DNA of 64,000 nucleotides from Kaistella faecalis (GCF_019195395.1 NZ_CP078067.1:989248-1053247); one strand, 5' to 3'. Shown: positions 9,631-19,100, numbered from the stretch's first letter. Notes: a model not told the origin generated them from the sequence alone. Made by a program: numbers and translations.

Positions 9631-10413
9631 TTATTTTGTTCCAAGAGCTACCATCACCGCTTTCTGCACGGTTTTCTGTGATGCATACTGTGCACCGCAA
9701 AGAAGGCTGCTGAATAGATAATCACCTTTTGCCACCACAATGGTATTATCGCTTTCTGCGGGTATTGCGAGCCTGTATTTTGTATTGCCAACGCCCTCAA
9801 TTCTCATGATAATATTGCACTTGGATTTGTTTTCGATCAGTACGATACTTTCTTTACTGTTGGGATCGTTATCAAAAAGGGAATTAAGGATTTTTACTGT
9901 ATTATTCTTATGTTCGATCGGATTTACAGACATCAGCATCTCGAATTCTGCTTCTTCGGGATTTACATATCCGGAGGACGCGCCGCCTGCTGAAGTGGCC
10001 GGTGCAGAGGTTCCCGCACTGCCATATGATTTCGTTACATAAGTGCCCGGTTTTTTCTGCGATTCCTCGCGGTATTTTGCGATCTGCTTTTGTTTGATGA
10101 TTTCATTCATCTCATCGAAACTTATTCTTGTGGAAGGTTTACGTTTCAGAATAGCAAGCTTCTCCTGAAAATCCTTCACTCTCTGATCTGCAGGATGTGC
10201 CGTCTTAATATAGTCGTTCAACAGTTTTACAAGTCGTGGTTTCAGTACAGAACGTTTCGGATCATCCGGGTGGGCGATACGCAGGTAAGAATCAATTTCG
10301 TAAATATTGTAGCTGCGAAGAATATTGCTGAAATCTTTGCCTTTGCGCTGGGCAGAGAGATTACAGAGTGACAACAACATTAAAAAACAAAATAAATTTT
10401 TAACAAAAGACAT
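9631..10413 (-). CDS. Secreted protein of unknown function, paralogue of the gene at 8234-8866
   Basis: The 260-residue protein has a signal peptide (MSFVKNLFCFLMLLSLCNLSAQ). It shares with its paralogue the N-terminal block (SNILRS, EIDSYL, DDPKRSVL) and the C-terminal domain (NTVKILNSLFDND, IENKSKCNIIMRI, AKGDYLFSSLLCGAQYASQK). The middle is longer and low in complexity, rich in Ala, Gly, Ser and Thr. The N-terminal motif occurs in a second degenerate form within the protein (TAHPADQRVKDF), hinting at internal duplication. The ORF is preceded by a TATATTTG -7 element at 10472-10479, so it probably has its own promoter. Confidence 0.8.
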   Translation of the reverse strand: MSFVKNLFCFLMLLSLCNLSAQRKGKDFSNILRSYNIYEIDSYLRIAHPDDPKRSVLKPRLVKLLNDYIKTAHPADQRVKDFQEKLAILKRKPSTRISFDEMNEIIKQKQIAKYREESQKKPGTYVTKSYGSAGTSAPATSAGGASSGYVNPEEAEFEMLMSVNPIEHKNNTVKILNSLFDNDPNSKESIVLIENKSKCNIIMRIEGVGNTKYRLAIPAESDNTIVVAKGDYLFSSLLCGAQYASQKTVQKAVMVALGTK

Positions 10414-10520
10414 TCAGTGAAATTTATGAGTTAATATAAAGCAGGACACTAAATCCTAAATAACGAGCCGCCAAATATAAAACTTTTAATTTAACATAAA
10501 AAATTAAAAATCGCGAAAAA

Positions 10521-11312
10521 TCACTTCGTAATCTCCATTAAGTGCGAATTCCGCAGTCTACGTTGGTAAATTGGCAGATATTTCTCAATGTAAACCGACA
10601 CTGCTTCGTAATTATTGCTTTGTACGTAAGGTAAGATATTATCTGAGGTATACACGAACTGCAGGAAATTATCGATGTAATTTGCAGGAATTTTAAGACT
10701 GGTAAAATATTCGGTGCCGAAGTAATTCCTGATCCCGGTTACCGCACTGTTCATTTTCTCGTACTGTTGTGCACGTTCTTTCTTCTTTCTTTCGCCAGAC
10801 AAGATATCGTATATACTTTCTATACTGAATGTAAGACCTCCGCCTGCAAGCCCTGCTACGGGGAGTTGTGGTGGCGTACCGTCGCCTTTCGGAGCCGGTA
10901 ATCCGATCATTTTCTGAAGTGCCAGCGCCTTTTCTCCAGTTTTCAGGGAGCTTACATCTTTTCGTAAGTTTCCGGTAGGTTTAAATTTACTGATCACCAC
11001 TTCCTCAATATCATAATAGGCGATCTTCAGTTCTACGAAATTGTTTAAATTCTGAAGGTTTTCTGCGCTGACCGTTACATCTTTTCTGTCGGTAACAATT
11101 GAGGTGAATCGAATGATGTCGCCAGGTTTCGCCGGGATCTTAAAAGCACCGAAATAATCTGTGTAAACCGTACTTTGGGAAGTAAGGTTGGTTACATAAA
11201 CCTGATTCAGGTAATACACCGAATTATCTCTGATGATAATTTCTCCGGAAAAAAACTGTGCCTGCATTTTCGAGATAAGCAGTAAAGTGAGGAGCAGAAA
11301 AAATTTCTTCAT
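10521..11312 (-). CDS. Secreted protein with carboxypeptidase-regulatory-like domain
   Basis: The 263-residue protein has a clear signal peptide (MKKFFLLLTLLLISKMQAQ). It is followed by a beta-sandwich near residues 22-100 resembling the carboxypeptidase D regulatory-like domain common at the N-terminus of Bacteroidetes outer-membrane proteins (G-x-I then VTNLTSQSTVYTDYFGAFKI, KPGDIIRFTSI). No TonB receptor barrel follows. The C-terminal half is helical and charged (SGERKKKERAQQYEKMN). This matches small stand-alone regulatory-like domain proteins of flavobacteria, whose role is unknown. A TATTTTTG -7 element at 11321-11328 lies just upstream. Confidence 0.75.
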   Translation of the reverse strand: MKKFFLLLTLLLISKMQAQFFSGEIIIRDNSVYYLNQVYVTNLTSQSTVYTDYFGAFKIPAKPGDIIRFTSIVTDRKDVTVSAENLQNLNNFVELKIAYYDIEEVVISKFKPTGNLRKDVSSLKTGEKALALQKMIGLPAPKGDGTPPQLPVAGLAGGGLTFSIESIYDILSGERKKKERAQQYEKMNSAVTGIRNYFGTEYFTSLKIPANYIDNFLQFVYTSDNILPYVQSNNYEAVSVYIEKYLPIYQRRLRNSHLMEITK

Positions 11313-11462
11313 ATAGAGGGCAAAAATAAGTGATTTATCACAGATTCATACAGCAGTAAGATGCAGTTTTGCGGTTAAAGTTAGGTTAAACTGAGGGTTA
11401 AATTGTTAAATAATCCCAAAGTCATAACGCTTTAAAGGAATGTAAAAAGGATGAACTGGCTC

Positions 11463-11493
11463 AAAAAAAATCCCCGGTGGTATTCCGGGGATT
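11463..11493 (-). terminator. Terminator of the T9SS metalloprotease gene
   Basis: A 9-bp GC-rich stem (AATCCCCGG with CCGGGGATT) has a 7-nt loop and a run of eight A on its left, which is a U-tract for minus-strand transcripts. It sits 20 nt after the stop codon at 11514. Confidence 0.85.
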
Positions 11494-11513
11494 CACAATA
11501 TAGATAATGAAAC

Positions 11514-14447
11514 TTATTTTTTGATAAACTTCACCTGGCTTACTTCACCACCGTTATCAACAGCAATCATGTAAACACCTTTCTCGAGCTGAGAAACCTG
11601 TACTTTATTGTTAGACACTTTACCTTTAGATACAGCCTGACCAGCCATATTGAAGATGGTATAGGTTGTCTTATCAGAAACTTTAGTGATATTCAGCAAA
11701 TCAATTGCAGGGTTTGGATATACCTGAACAGCATTTGCTTTCACATTGTCATTCACACCTAAGGTTGGTGAAATCAATACTGCATAATCTTCAACCTCGC
11801 CATAAGTATAAGTACCACAAGGACTAAGTTGAGGCGTACTGAATCTGAGCGCCACTCTCATTCCAACTGTTTTATCACCAGAATAAGCATCTGCTGGAAC
11901 CGAGAAGGTATCAGTAACCGGAGTCAATTTGTCCGCTGAAGAAGACATAATGATTTCATCGGCATCAAATGTTCCGCTTCTGTCGAAATCTAACCATACA
12001 GTAATTGCTTCGTTATAAATCGTACCTGTCCACGCTTTAGTTACAGAGATTGTATTATTACTTGTTCCCTTAGCCAAACGTACTAATCTAGCGGGATCTG
12101 TAGAATAGTTTGTGTACGTAGATGCACCAGAAGTACTGTTGACACCGGCAGCTCCTTCCGCAGTGATTGTAACATTAGAAATATACTCATCACTTGAGTT
12201 AGTAGAGGTAAGTGTACAATATGCAAGCATAAGCGTTGTAAAGTTGGATACTGCTGTATAAGTGCCGGTTGTACCTGTGCAAACAGAAGCTACCTGTACA
12301 TTATATGCCGTACCCTCATCAAGACCTGTTATGGTATAACTGTTGGTACTTACCGGAACTTCTGTCCATGTTGCGTCTGCTGCTTTCTTGTATCTTACGA
12401 TATAAGTTGCGCTTGCGATAGGATCCCATGCCACAAGAGCAGATACTGTTGTAACTGCAGTAACATTAAGCCCTGCAGGAGCAGTACCGTCACACGCAAC
12501 AATTGCTGAAACAGTAACAGGCGCAATGGCATAGAATACGTTACCGATTGCAGAGATTCTAACTTTCAGCGCAGTATCGGTTGGAAAAGATGCAAAGCTG
12601 AAATCTTCAGTACCGTCATTTGGTGTAGAAGCTGCAAGTACGGTCCACGTAGCACCGTTATCCGATGTATAATCAATCTTAACATTAGCTACGTTGAAAG
12701 GCGCGGCGTTAGTTCCTACAACATCCCAGGTCAATGGTCCCGGAGCATTGTTATACACCTTGGTAGAAGTGATCTTGAAAGGTCCGTTTGCATGTACTGT
12801 AACTTTCTGTAGAGCAGACTGGGTTTGCTTCTGTGCTACATCTGCGTTATTATCACGTACGGTAACGCGGAAATTAGTCGCTCTGGCTACTGTAGAAACC
12901 GCTTCCCAATCCGCATTATTTTTAAGATTTCCAGCTAAAACTGTAGAAAGTTTAGGGAAATAACGTGTCGGATTGGTTGTAGGAGTCCATGATCTGAATG
13001 TAGGTCCGTTGGTCAGTGTTCCCAAGTTTGCAATGGTTGTACCCGAAGACGCATTGTCAACCTGTTCCCATGTATAAGTCATCGGGTCGTTTTCCGGATC
13101 AGTTGCCTGAGCAGTTAAGACGAACGCGGTACCTTTCGGGATGGTGAGATCTGCCATTGCGGTAATCACCGGTGGATTATTGTTCACCGAAGTCTCAATA
13201 TCACACGTTTTGGAGATAAGATTATTTTGTACCTGAATGATGGAATTTACGTGGAAATAAGCATCCGAATGCTGCTGAACATTCTGGCTGGTAATACCTG
13301 CATATCCCATGATGGTAGAACCTGAGCCTGGCTCAACATTTTGTCCTGTACCTTCAAGACTCATTGAGAAGGTATGGTTTGCACCCAGTTGGTGACCAAT
13401 TTCGTGGGCTACATAATCGATATCGAAGTTGTCTCCCATTGGGATTCCGTCAGCCGGAGAAGTAATTCCCGAGCCTTTACCGTTAGCAGTAGGCACACCC
13501 GAACCGTTCAATGGCGGGCTGATACATACACAGCCGATACAGCCTGCGTTACCGCCACCTCCGGAAGCGCCGAACATGTGACCGATATCGTAATTGGCTT
13601 CACCAGCTACCGCAGTAATCGCTTTCTGCGCCGCAAGGTTCCAGCTTGATAAACTAGTGGAATATGGATCTGTGGCAGGATCAGGGTAGATAAGTGCCGG
13701 GAAATCCTGAAGAATTAAGTGAAGACCAAAATCCATTTCGAAAACACCGTTACATCTTGTAAGTGTTGCGTTAATCGCTGTCATAGCACCTGCAACACCA
13801 CCAAAATACTGGGTATATTCACCGTTTGTAGTCATCGCCAGACGCATGGTTCTGTATTTTTTATCAGAAGCCTTGCTGAAATCTGTAGGATTATTGGTAA
13901 AAGTCTTTCCGGACATGTAGAGTTTGTCCATTTGCGCCTTGGTTAAAGGTGTTTCACTTGTAGAACAAACAAATGCTTTATCTTCTTCTGTTTTATTGGT
14001 TTTCGGATGAACACCGTAAACAGATTTAGCTGTATTCTGAGGTTCAATAAATTCGTAATTACCGTTTCTTACAACCATCGACTGGAAATCGTTTGGCGCA
14101 ACACTGAATCTTACGATCGCATTTGGATCATCAATACCTACCCCAACATATGAACCTAACTGGTATCTTTCTGCAATAGATTTCACCACTACAGGAGAGC
14201 TGTAGACTGCAAATCTTTCGATTTTTCCGTTAAGGGTTGGGAGTTTAATTTCTACGGGAACAGCGTTGCTGCCGGTTTCCTGCGCATTGGCAAGTTTCGA
14301 TCTCATTGCATTAAGATCCAGGGAATAATAACTCTTGACGTTTGACGCCGTTCGAATTTTCTCACCCTGCATTGACGTGGGGCTCCATTGTGCAAAGGCA
14401 GCCGTTGTCATCAATCCGCAAAGTAAAGAAGTAAAAATTCTCTTCAT
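11514..14447 (-). CDS. Secreted zinc metalloprotease (reprolysin-like) with fibronectin III, GEVED and T9SS sorting domains
   Basis: The 977-residue extracellular protease has a signal peptide (MKRIFTSLLCGLMTTAAFAQ), a propeptide-like region, and a metzincin catalytic domain with zinc motif HEIGHQLGANH near residue 350 followed by a Met-turn candidate (STIMGYAG). A fibronectin type III domain lies near residues 650-735 (NVTAVTTVSALVAWD, YTITGLDEGTAYNVQV). A GEVED domain ends at GEVEDYAVLI. The C-terminal T9SS type A sorting tail starts VQVYPNPAIDLL and ends FIKK. The protein is thus expected to cross the outer membrane through T9SS, where the tail is removed. The gene stands alone with a consensus promoter at 14477-14506 and its own terminator. 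Confidence 0.93.
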   Translation of the reverse strand: MKRIFTSLLCGLMTTAAFAQWSPTSMQGEKIRTASNVKSYYSLDLNAMRSKLANAQETGSNAVPVEIKLPTLNGKIERFAVYSSPVVVKSIAERYQLGSYVGVGIDDPNAIVRFSVAPNDFQSMVVRNGNYEFIEPQNTAKSVYGVHPKTNKTEEDKAFVCSTSETPLTKAQMDKLYMSGKTFTNNPTDFSKASDKKYRTMRLAMTTNGEYTQYFGGVAGAMTAINATLTRCNGVFEMDFGLHLILQDFPALIYPDPATDPYSTSLSSWNLAAQKAITAVAGEANYDIGHMFGASGGGGNAGCIGCVCISPPLNGSGVPTANGKGSGITSPADGIPMGDNFDIDYVAHEIGHQLGANHTFSMSLEGTGQNVEPGSGSTIMGYAGITSQNVQQHSDAYFHVNSIIQVQNNLISKTCDIETSVNNNPPVITAMADLTIPKGTAFVLTAQATDPENDPMTYTWEQVDNASSGTTIANLGTLTNGPTFRSWTPTTNPTRYFPKLSTVLAGNLKNNADWEAVSTVARATNFRVTVRDNNADVAQKQTQSALQKVTVHANGPFKITSTKVYNNAPGPLTWDVVGTNAAPFNVANVKIDYTSDNGATWTVLAASTPNDGTEDFSFASFPTDTALKVRISAIGNVFYAIAPVTVSAIVACDGTAPAGLNVTAVTTVSALVAWDPIASATYIVRYKKAADATWTEVPVSTNSYTITGLDEGTAYNVQVASVCTGTTGTYTAVSNFTTLMLAYCTLTSTNSSDEYISNVTITAEGAAGVNSTSGASTYTNYSTDPARLVRLAKGTSNNTISVTKAWTGTIYNEAITVWLDFDRSGTFDADEIIMSSSADKLTPVTDTFSVPADAYSGDKTVGMRVALRFSTPQLSPCGTYTYGEVEDYAVLISPTLGVNDNVKANAVQVYPNPAIDLLNITKVSDKTTYTIFNMAGQAVSKGKVSNNKVQVSQLEKGVYMIAVDNGGEVSQVKFIKK

Positions 14448-14476
14448 AGATTAATTATTTTTTATTGAATTAATTC

Positions 14477-14506
14477 CAAAAGTAATTTTTTTTTTCAGAC
14501 TGTCAA
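14477..14506 (-). promoter_or_regulatory. Consensus promoter of the T9SS metalloprotease gene
   Basis: On the minus strand TTG (14506-14504), exactly 19 nt, then TACTTTTG (14484-14477) match the flavobacterial -33/-7 promoter TTG-N19-TAnnTTTG. The element ends 29 nt before the ATG at 14447. Confidence 0.75.
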
Positions 14507-14699
14507 AATAATAATAGCATTAATTTATTTAATTCGCAAAACTTTTGTCAGCTATTCCATTGATTAATTGTATAATTCGTACAAAATTATATAAATTAAT
14601 AAAACAAATCCAATCGTTATAAGATATTTAAGAAAACCGAGTTCAAAACCCGCATGAAAATTTACGAGTAAATTATTCATTACATAACAGTTGGCGCCC

Positions 14700-15359
14700 T
14701 TAAAAATGATAAGCGATATTCCATGCAAAGCCTACATTGAATTTTGCGGAACTTTTGCCGAAACCTGGAACAATCATCGGCTTGATATCCACCTGAGTAC
14801 TGGAAAAAAGCAAATATCTCGGCTGCATATTCACATCAATATAAAAAGGAGATTCGAAAAGCTGAACCCGGCCCCCAATCGTGGCTTCAATCCAGTAAGA
14901 ACTTTGAGAAGATGCTGGGAATGCTACCGAAGTCTCGCTTCCGCCGTAGCCCCGTACGGGAACAGCCCTGTATTCCTGATTATAAAATGAACCGGCAGCT
15001 TTTGCACCGGCATAAAAACCGTTCAGTTCATTTTCTTTGTCTTTTGCCAACATGTAAAAAGCGCCCAGTTTTAAAAAAGGACCATTTACGGAAGCGTCGT
15101 AACCGTTTTTCTGGTAAATATTCTTTTCAAAACCTGCTTCGGCAACAGCATGAATATTCTTTGAAATTTTGGAAGACACGAAACCCTGAAAAAGTTTTCT
15201 TTCTGCAAACACTCCGATTCCGGCATTCAACACATCAATTCCGACCATGAAATTGGGCTCATATTTCCATTTGGCTTTCAAACTGTCCTGCTCGTTCTGT
15301 GCAAACGACATTACAAAGACAAAACTAAAAAAGAAGGAAAAAATGAGTCTTGGATTCAT
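14700..15359 (-). CDS. DUF6048 family envelope protein
   Basis: From the ATG at 15359 the product is 219 residues with a signal peptide (MNPRLIFSFFFSFVFVMSFAQ). The mature part reads as an outer-membrane beta-barrel-like protein: alternating strands, FMVGIDVLNAGIGVFAERKLF near the start, a YIDVNMQPRYLLF strand and the terminal NVGFAWNIAYHF with final Phe. The frame extends upstream to 15467, but those residues lack a signal sequence and overlap the preceding gene, so I take the internal ATG. This still overlaps the lipoprotein gene by 35 nt, implying translational coupling. The pair with a DUF6452-like lipoprotein behind rlmD is a recurring flavobacterial arrangement. Function unknown. Confidence 0.82.
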   Translation of the reverse strand: MNPRLIFSFFFSFVFVMSFAQNEQDSLKAKWKYEPNFMVGIDVLNAGIGVFAERKLFQGFVSSKISKNIHAVAEAGFEKNIYQKNGYDASVNGPFLKLGAFYMLAKDKENELNGFYAGAKAAGSFYNQEYRAVPVRGYGGSETSVAFPASSQSSYWIEATIGGRVQLFESPFYIDVNMQPRYLLFSSTQVDIKPMIVPGFGKSSAKFNVGFAWNIAYHF

Positions 15360-15804
15360 CGGTAATTTGAGTTTGGTTTTGTTCAATATCAACAACAGGA
15401 TTGGGAACTTCCAGAACAGCACTGGCATTTTCGTATACTTTTTTAATCCCACATGCGGGCGAAACATACTCTGATTTGGTCGTGTAATTAATTTTCACCT
15501 CAGATGTAACCGCAGCCCGGGATAATCCCACGTAGATCTTAGTGAATGGCGCATCATCAACCCTCAACGGAATAAATACCGAATCGGTTCTTGTTTTGGT
15601 GGCAATCACAGGAATCTGACCGTTGCCGTAATCTACGTTGACAAAAAGAGAATCCAGAGTTTTTGCTTTTCCGGTGGCTTTGGTTTTAAATTTCAGCTTC
15701 AGCCGTGGAGTGGCTTCACCACTTATGCAGATATCATCATCGCTTCCGCAGGAAAAGAGCGTAAATAAAAATACTGAAAGGAGAAATATTTTCAGAAATT
15801 TCAT
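15325..15804 (-). CDS. DUF6452 family lipoprotein
   Basis: The 159-residue protein has a lipoprotein signal peptide with lipobox LFSC (MKFLKIFLLSVFLFTLFSCG), so Cys19 would be lipidated. The mature domain is beta-rich with conserved-looking Cys at CISGEATPRL and in SPACGIKKVYEN. It begins 13 nt after the rlmD stop and overlaps the next gene by 35 nt, so the three genes form one transcript. Genes of this family usually accompany DUF6048, which suggests the two products act together at the cell envelope. That is inference from context. Confidence 0.82.
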   Translation of the reverse strand: MKFLKIFLLSVFLFTLFSCGSDDDICISGEATPRLKLKFKTKATGKAKTLDSLFVNVDYGNGQIPVIATKTRTDSVFIPLRVDDAPFTKIYVGLSRAAVTSEVKINYTTKSEYVSPACGIKKVYENASAVLEVPNPVVDIEQNQTQITDESKTHFFLLF

Positions 15805-15817
15805 GATATAAATGTAC

Positions 15818-17227
15818 TTAAATCTTTACCAATAGCGCAATATTTTCCACATGATGCGTCTGGGGGAACATATCTACAGGAAGAATTTTCACCAATCGGT
15901 AATGCTCTTTCATCAGCGCCATATCCCTGGCCTGTGTCGCCGAATTACAGCTAACGTAAACAATTTTTTCAGGGGAAAGCTTAAGAATTTGCTCTACCAC
16001 TTTCTGGTGCATTCCGTCGCGAGGCGGATCAGTAATCAGGACATCAGCTTTCGGATGGTTGGCAAGAAAATCATCATTGAAAATGTCTTTCATATCGCCA
16101 CAGTAGAAAGTACAGTTAGAAAGTCCGTTGAGTTTGGCGTGTTCTTTCGCTGCATTAATCGCTTCCTGAACCGATTCGATGCCGATGACCTGTTTTGCAT
16201 TTCTGGCAACGTATTGTGCGATTGTTCCGGTTCCTGTATAAAGATCGTAAACCACCTCATCACCTTTCAGATCAGCAAATTCCAAAGTTTTTCTATAAAG
16301 TTCCAATGCCTGCTTATAATTCGTCTGGAAGAAAGATTTCGGTCCGATTTTAAAGTGCAGACCATCCATTTCCTCCATTAAAAATCCTTCCCCGAAATAG
16401 GTTACGACATGCTGATCGTAAATGGAATCGTTCTGCTTTGAATTGATGCAGTACACCAAAGTTTTAATCTGCGGAAATTCATTGAGTAAGAAATCGAATA
16501 ATTTTTCGCGGTTTTCTTTATCATCACGGAAAAGCTGGAAGAGAACCATCCACTCCCCTTTTGAGTTTTGGCGCAACATTAAAGTCCGTAAAAAACCGGT
16601 CTGTTCTTTCACATCGAAAAACTCAAGTCCGTTTGCTACGGCATACTCTTTTACAGCAAGTCTTATGAAATTTGAAGGATCTTCCTGAAGCCAGCATTCC
16701 TTTAAATCGAGAATTTTGCTCCACATCCCCGGAATATGAAATCCTAAAGCGTCGCGGTTTCCGAAATTCTCTTCGGAAGAGATTTCATACTGAGTTAACC
16801 AACGTGCATTTGAAAAGGAAAACTCCATTTTATTGCGGTAGAAATACTCTTCGGTGCTTCCTAAAATCGGCTGCGTTTCGAAATCCTCAAATCCGCCGAT
16901 TCTTTTGATGTGGTTGAAAACTTCGTCCTGTTTGAAATCGAGCTGTTTTTCGTAGGCTAGATTCTGCCATTTGCAGCCGCCACAAACCCCGAAGTGGATA
17001 CATTTCGGCTCAACTCTGAAAGGTGATTTTTCAATAATTTCGGCAACCTCAGCTTCAAAATACTTTGATTTTGATTTTTTTACGCGGGCATTTACCACAT
17101 CACCCGGAACAGCGCCCGTAACCAGAACGGTTTTACCTTCTTCGGTTCTGCCTACTGCAACGCCTTTTGCTCCTGCTGAAACCAGTTTTATATTTTCTAA
17201 AACAATGTTTTTACTTTTCCTTCTCAT
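15818..17227 (-). CDS. rlmD: 23S rRNA (uracil(1939)-C5)-methyltransferase
   Basis: This SAM-dependent RNA methyltransferase of the RumA/TrmA type has 469 residues. It has an N-terminal TRAM domain (residues about 5-60), the iron-sulfur cluster cysteines in CIHFGVCGGCKWQ near 76-86, the SAM motif DLYTGTGTIAQYV near 325, the TDPPRDGMH motif, and the catalytic Cys in YVSCNSATQARD near 425. The open frame begins at a TTG (17233), but the in-frame ATG at 17227 with a TATTTTTG -7 element at 17246-17253 is the better start. It leads an operon with two envelope-protein genes. Confidence 0.94.
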   Translation of the reverse strand: MRRKSKNIVLENIKLVSAGAKGVAVGRTEEGKTVLVTGAVPGDVVNARVKKSKSKYFEAEVAEIIEKSPFRVEPKCIHFGVCGGCKWQNLAYEKQLDFKQDEVFNHIKRIGGFEDFETQPILGSTEEYFYRNKMEFSFSNARWLTQYEISSEENFGNRDALGFHIPGMWSKILDLKECWLQEDPSNFIRLAVKEYAVANGLEFFDVKEQTGFLRTLMLRQNSKGEWMVLFQLFRDDKENREKLFDFLLNEFPQIKTLVYCINSKQNDSIYDQHVVTYFGEGFLMEEMDGLHFKIGPKSFFQTNYKQALELYRKTLEFADLKGDEVVYDLYTGTGTIAQYVARNAKQVIGIESVQEAINAAKEHAKLNGLSNCTFYCGDMKDIFNDDFLANHPKADVLITDPPRDGMHQKVVEQILKLSPEKIVYVSCNSATQARDMALMKEHYRLVKILPVDMFPQTHHVENIALLVKI

Positions 17228-17345
17228 CTTCAATTATAATGAGCACAAAAATAAGGTTTTGAAAATAAAAAGAGGCGATAATTCGATTTAAGGTAAAGTC
17301 AATTATAATTTGACCGGCAAAACGCATGAAAGACTATATATATTT

Positions 17346-17378
17346 AAAAAAAAATCCCGCCAGAAAAACTGACGGGAT
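17346..17378 (-). terminator. Terminator of the thioredoxin-fold lipoprotein gene
   Basis: A 9-bp stem (TCCCGCCAG with CTGACGGGA, one wobble) with a five-A loop has a run of nine A on the left, a U-tract for the minus strand. It follows the stop at 17402. Confidence 0.8.
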
Positions 17379-17401
17379 AATATTAGATCTTTGTGCCTAA
17401 A

Positions 17402-18919
17402 TTATTTTGTTGGAGCAGCTTCCGGTTGTGGAACCGCCTGCGGAGCCAGCAAATCATTCTGTAAAGTAACTTCCGGCTGAACAGTTGGTGCTTTCAACCC
17501 GGAAAGTTTGTCCAGTACCGTTACAATTTCAGGATCACCCAAATTATAGAAGAAACGGCTAGCAATTTTTCCGTCTTTATCCAAAACCACGAAAGAAGGA
17601 AGTTTGAAACCGTAAATTCCAAGATCTTTTGCAATCTGCGAAGTAAGCCCGCCTTCACCGTAAACATTGTTTCCGGGAATTCCTTTTAACATTGCGTTGC
17701 TGGTTTTAATAAACTGTTCTTTGGTATCATCTAAATTCACAAAAGTGAAATCCATTTTAGATTTATAGAAATTTACCACTTCTTTCAGCACAGGAACTGT
17801 ACCTTCGGAAATGTAAGGATTCCATGATGCGTAAAACATTACTAAAGTCGGTTTTCCTTTTGCATCTGCTAATTTGAAAGCACTACCATCCTGCTTAATT
17901 AATTTCGCTGCAGGCGCTGCTTCGCCGGCTTTTGGACCCGCAATAACGAACTGAATTCGCTGCATATCTTTTTTGATCCCCGCATCCTTAATTTTCTCAT
18001 TAATGATCTTGTTGATTTTGTTGGTGTTTTCGGTAGTCATTCCCGGGGCAATATCGCCGCTTGAAAGTACGAAAGCCAACAGATAATCTTTGGTCAGCTG
18101 AGAAAGGTCCTTTTTAGTATCAAGAAATTCAGCAAATAATTCAGAAGAAAGCGCTGTACCTGTTGTATTTTTATTGGTAGCAAAAGTCTGGAATTCCGGG
18201 CTGAGTTTTCCCAAAAGATAATTTCTGTAGATCGGCTGGGTTTTCAAAAGTCTGTCGCTGTCGGTATCCAACTTCGCTACAGCATCTGTAAAGTTTTTTG
18301 AAGCTTTGTAGGCAGGATTTTGTGTAGCCTGCGGATGGTTTGCCTCATATTGGCTCATCAATCCAAGAATACTTGCATTAAGCTCGTCTTTCTTAAACTC
18401 TACAACTTCGTTATCGGCAGAAGTTTTCTTAGCTGCTGCATCGATACTTTTACCGATATCGGTACGGATTTTTTCAGCTTCTTTAAGGAAATCGGCTTCT
18501 TTTTTCATTACCAGTTCACCAACATTGATCTTGCCGGCATAACCCTGAATAAATTTCGTTACCTCTAAAAGGAAATCGTTGTTGTTCTTTGCATCACCTG
18601 TAATGGTAAACTGATTCGGGAACATTGCAGCCTGGCCGGAGATATTGAGTTCCTGGCCACCTTTAAGATAAATCATTGCTGTTTTACCGGCGTAAGACAT
18701 GATATACATTCCGTTTTTAGGTGCTTCGAAACTTCCGGAGAAGCTCCCTTTGCTGTCTACTCCTAAGTTAACCAATGGAAGCGTTGCAACGCCAGAAGCT
18801 TCTACAAACTCGATTCTTTCGAGGGGTGAACCACCGGCAAAGTTACCTTTTACCTCTACTTTTTTTGAACACGACATCGCTACGAAAGCGAACATCAATA
18901 AGAAAAAATATTTACTCAT
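17402..18919 (-). CDS. TlpA/ResA-like thioredoxin-fold lipoprotein lacking the CxxC motif
   Basis: From the ATG at 18919 the product is 505 residues with a lipoprotein signal (MSKYFFLLMFAFVAMSC). An N-terminal beta domain like DUF4369 (about 20-115) is followed by a helical middle and a C-terminal AhpC/TSA-like thioredoxin fold (about 330-480: KLADAKGKPTLVMFYASWNPY, LPSFVVLDKDGKIASRFF with the cis-Pro loop LPSF). Where disulfide reductases have WCxxC, this protein has WNPYI, so both redox cysteines are missing and a disulfide exchange role is unlikely. It may serve as a binding or scaffold protein. An earlier ATG at 18949 would precede the signal peptide and is less likely. A TATTTTTG -7 element lies at 18986-18993. 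Confidence 0.87.
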   Translation of the reverse strand: MSKYFFLLMFAFVAMSCSKKVEVKGNFAGGSPLERIEFVEASGVATLPLVNLGVDSKGSFSGSFEAPKNGMYIMSYAGKTAMIYLKGGQELNISGQAAMFPNQFTITGDAKNNNDFLLEVTKFIQGYAGKINVGELVMKKEADFLKEAEKIRTDIGKSIDAAAKKTSADNEVVEFKKDELNASILGLMSQYEANHPQATQNPAYKASKNFTDAVAKLDTDSDRLLKTQPIYRNYLLGKLSPEFQTFATNKNTTGTALSSELFAEFLDTKKDLSQLTKDYLLAFVLSSGDIAPGMTTENTNKINKIINEKIKDAGIKKDMQRIQFVIAGPKAGEAAPAAKLIKQDGSAFKLADAKGKPTLVMFYASWNPYISEGTVPVLKEVVNFYKSKMDFTFVNLDDTKEQFIKTSNAMLKGIPGNNVYGEGGLTSQIAKDLGIYGFKLPSFVVLDKDGKIASRFFYNLGDPEIVTVLDKLSGLKAPTVQPEVTLQNDLLAPQAVPQPEAAPTK

Positions 18920-19050
18920 GTTTTTTTGATTGTATATAAATTTTTGCATTTTTAATTTCTCGGGCGATCTTATTTAAATTTCGAGCAAAAATAAGTTATA
19001 TAAAGAGTTATAGAAAATTAAAATCAGATAATTGTGAAAATTTAACAAAG

Positions 19051-19083
19051 AAAAATCCGCTTTCGGTATGGAAAGCGGATTTT
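19051..19083 (-). terminator. Terminator of the sdhCAB operon
   Basis: A 13-bp near-perfect stem (AAAATCCGCTTTC with GAAAGCGGATTTT) follows the sdhB stop by 18 nt. It is symmetrical in A/T flanks, so it could stop transcription in both directions. Confidence 0.8.
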
Positions 19084-19100
19084 CTGTATTTGTAAGGGTT

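Noticed and set aside
15851-16381. A 176-residue plus-strand frame opposite rlmD
   Set aside because: It lies wholly antisense to rlmD, whose catalytic motifs are intact, and its composition (Phe, His, Arg and Cys rich) is that of an antisense shadow.
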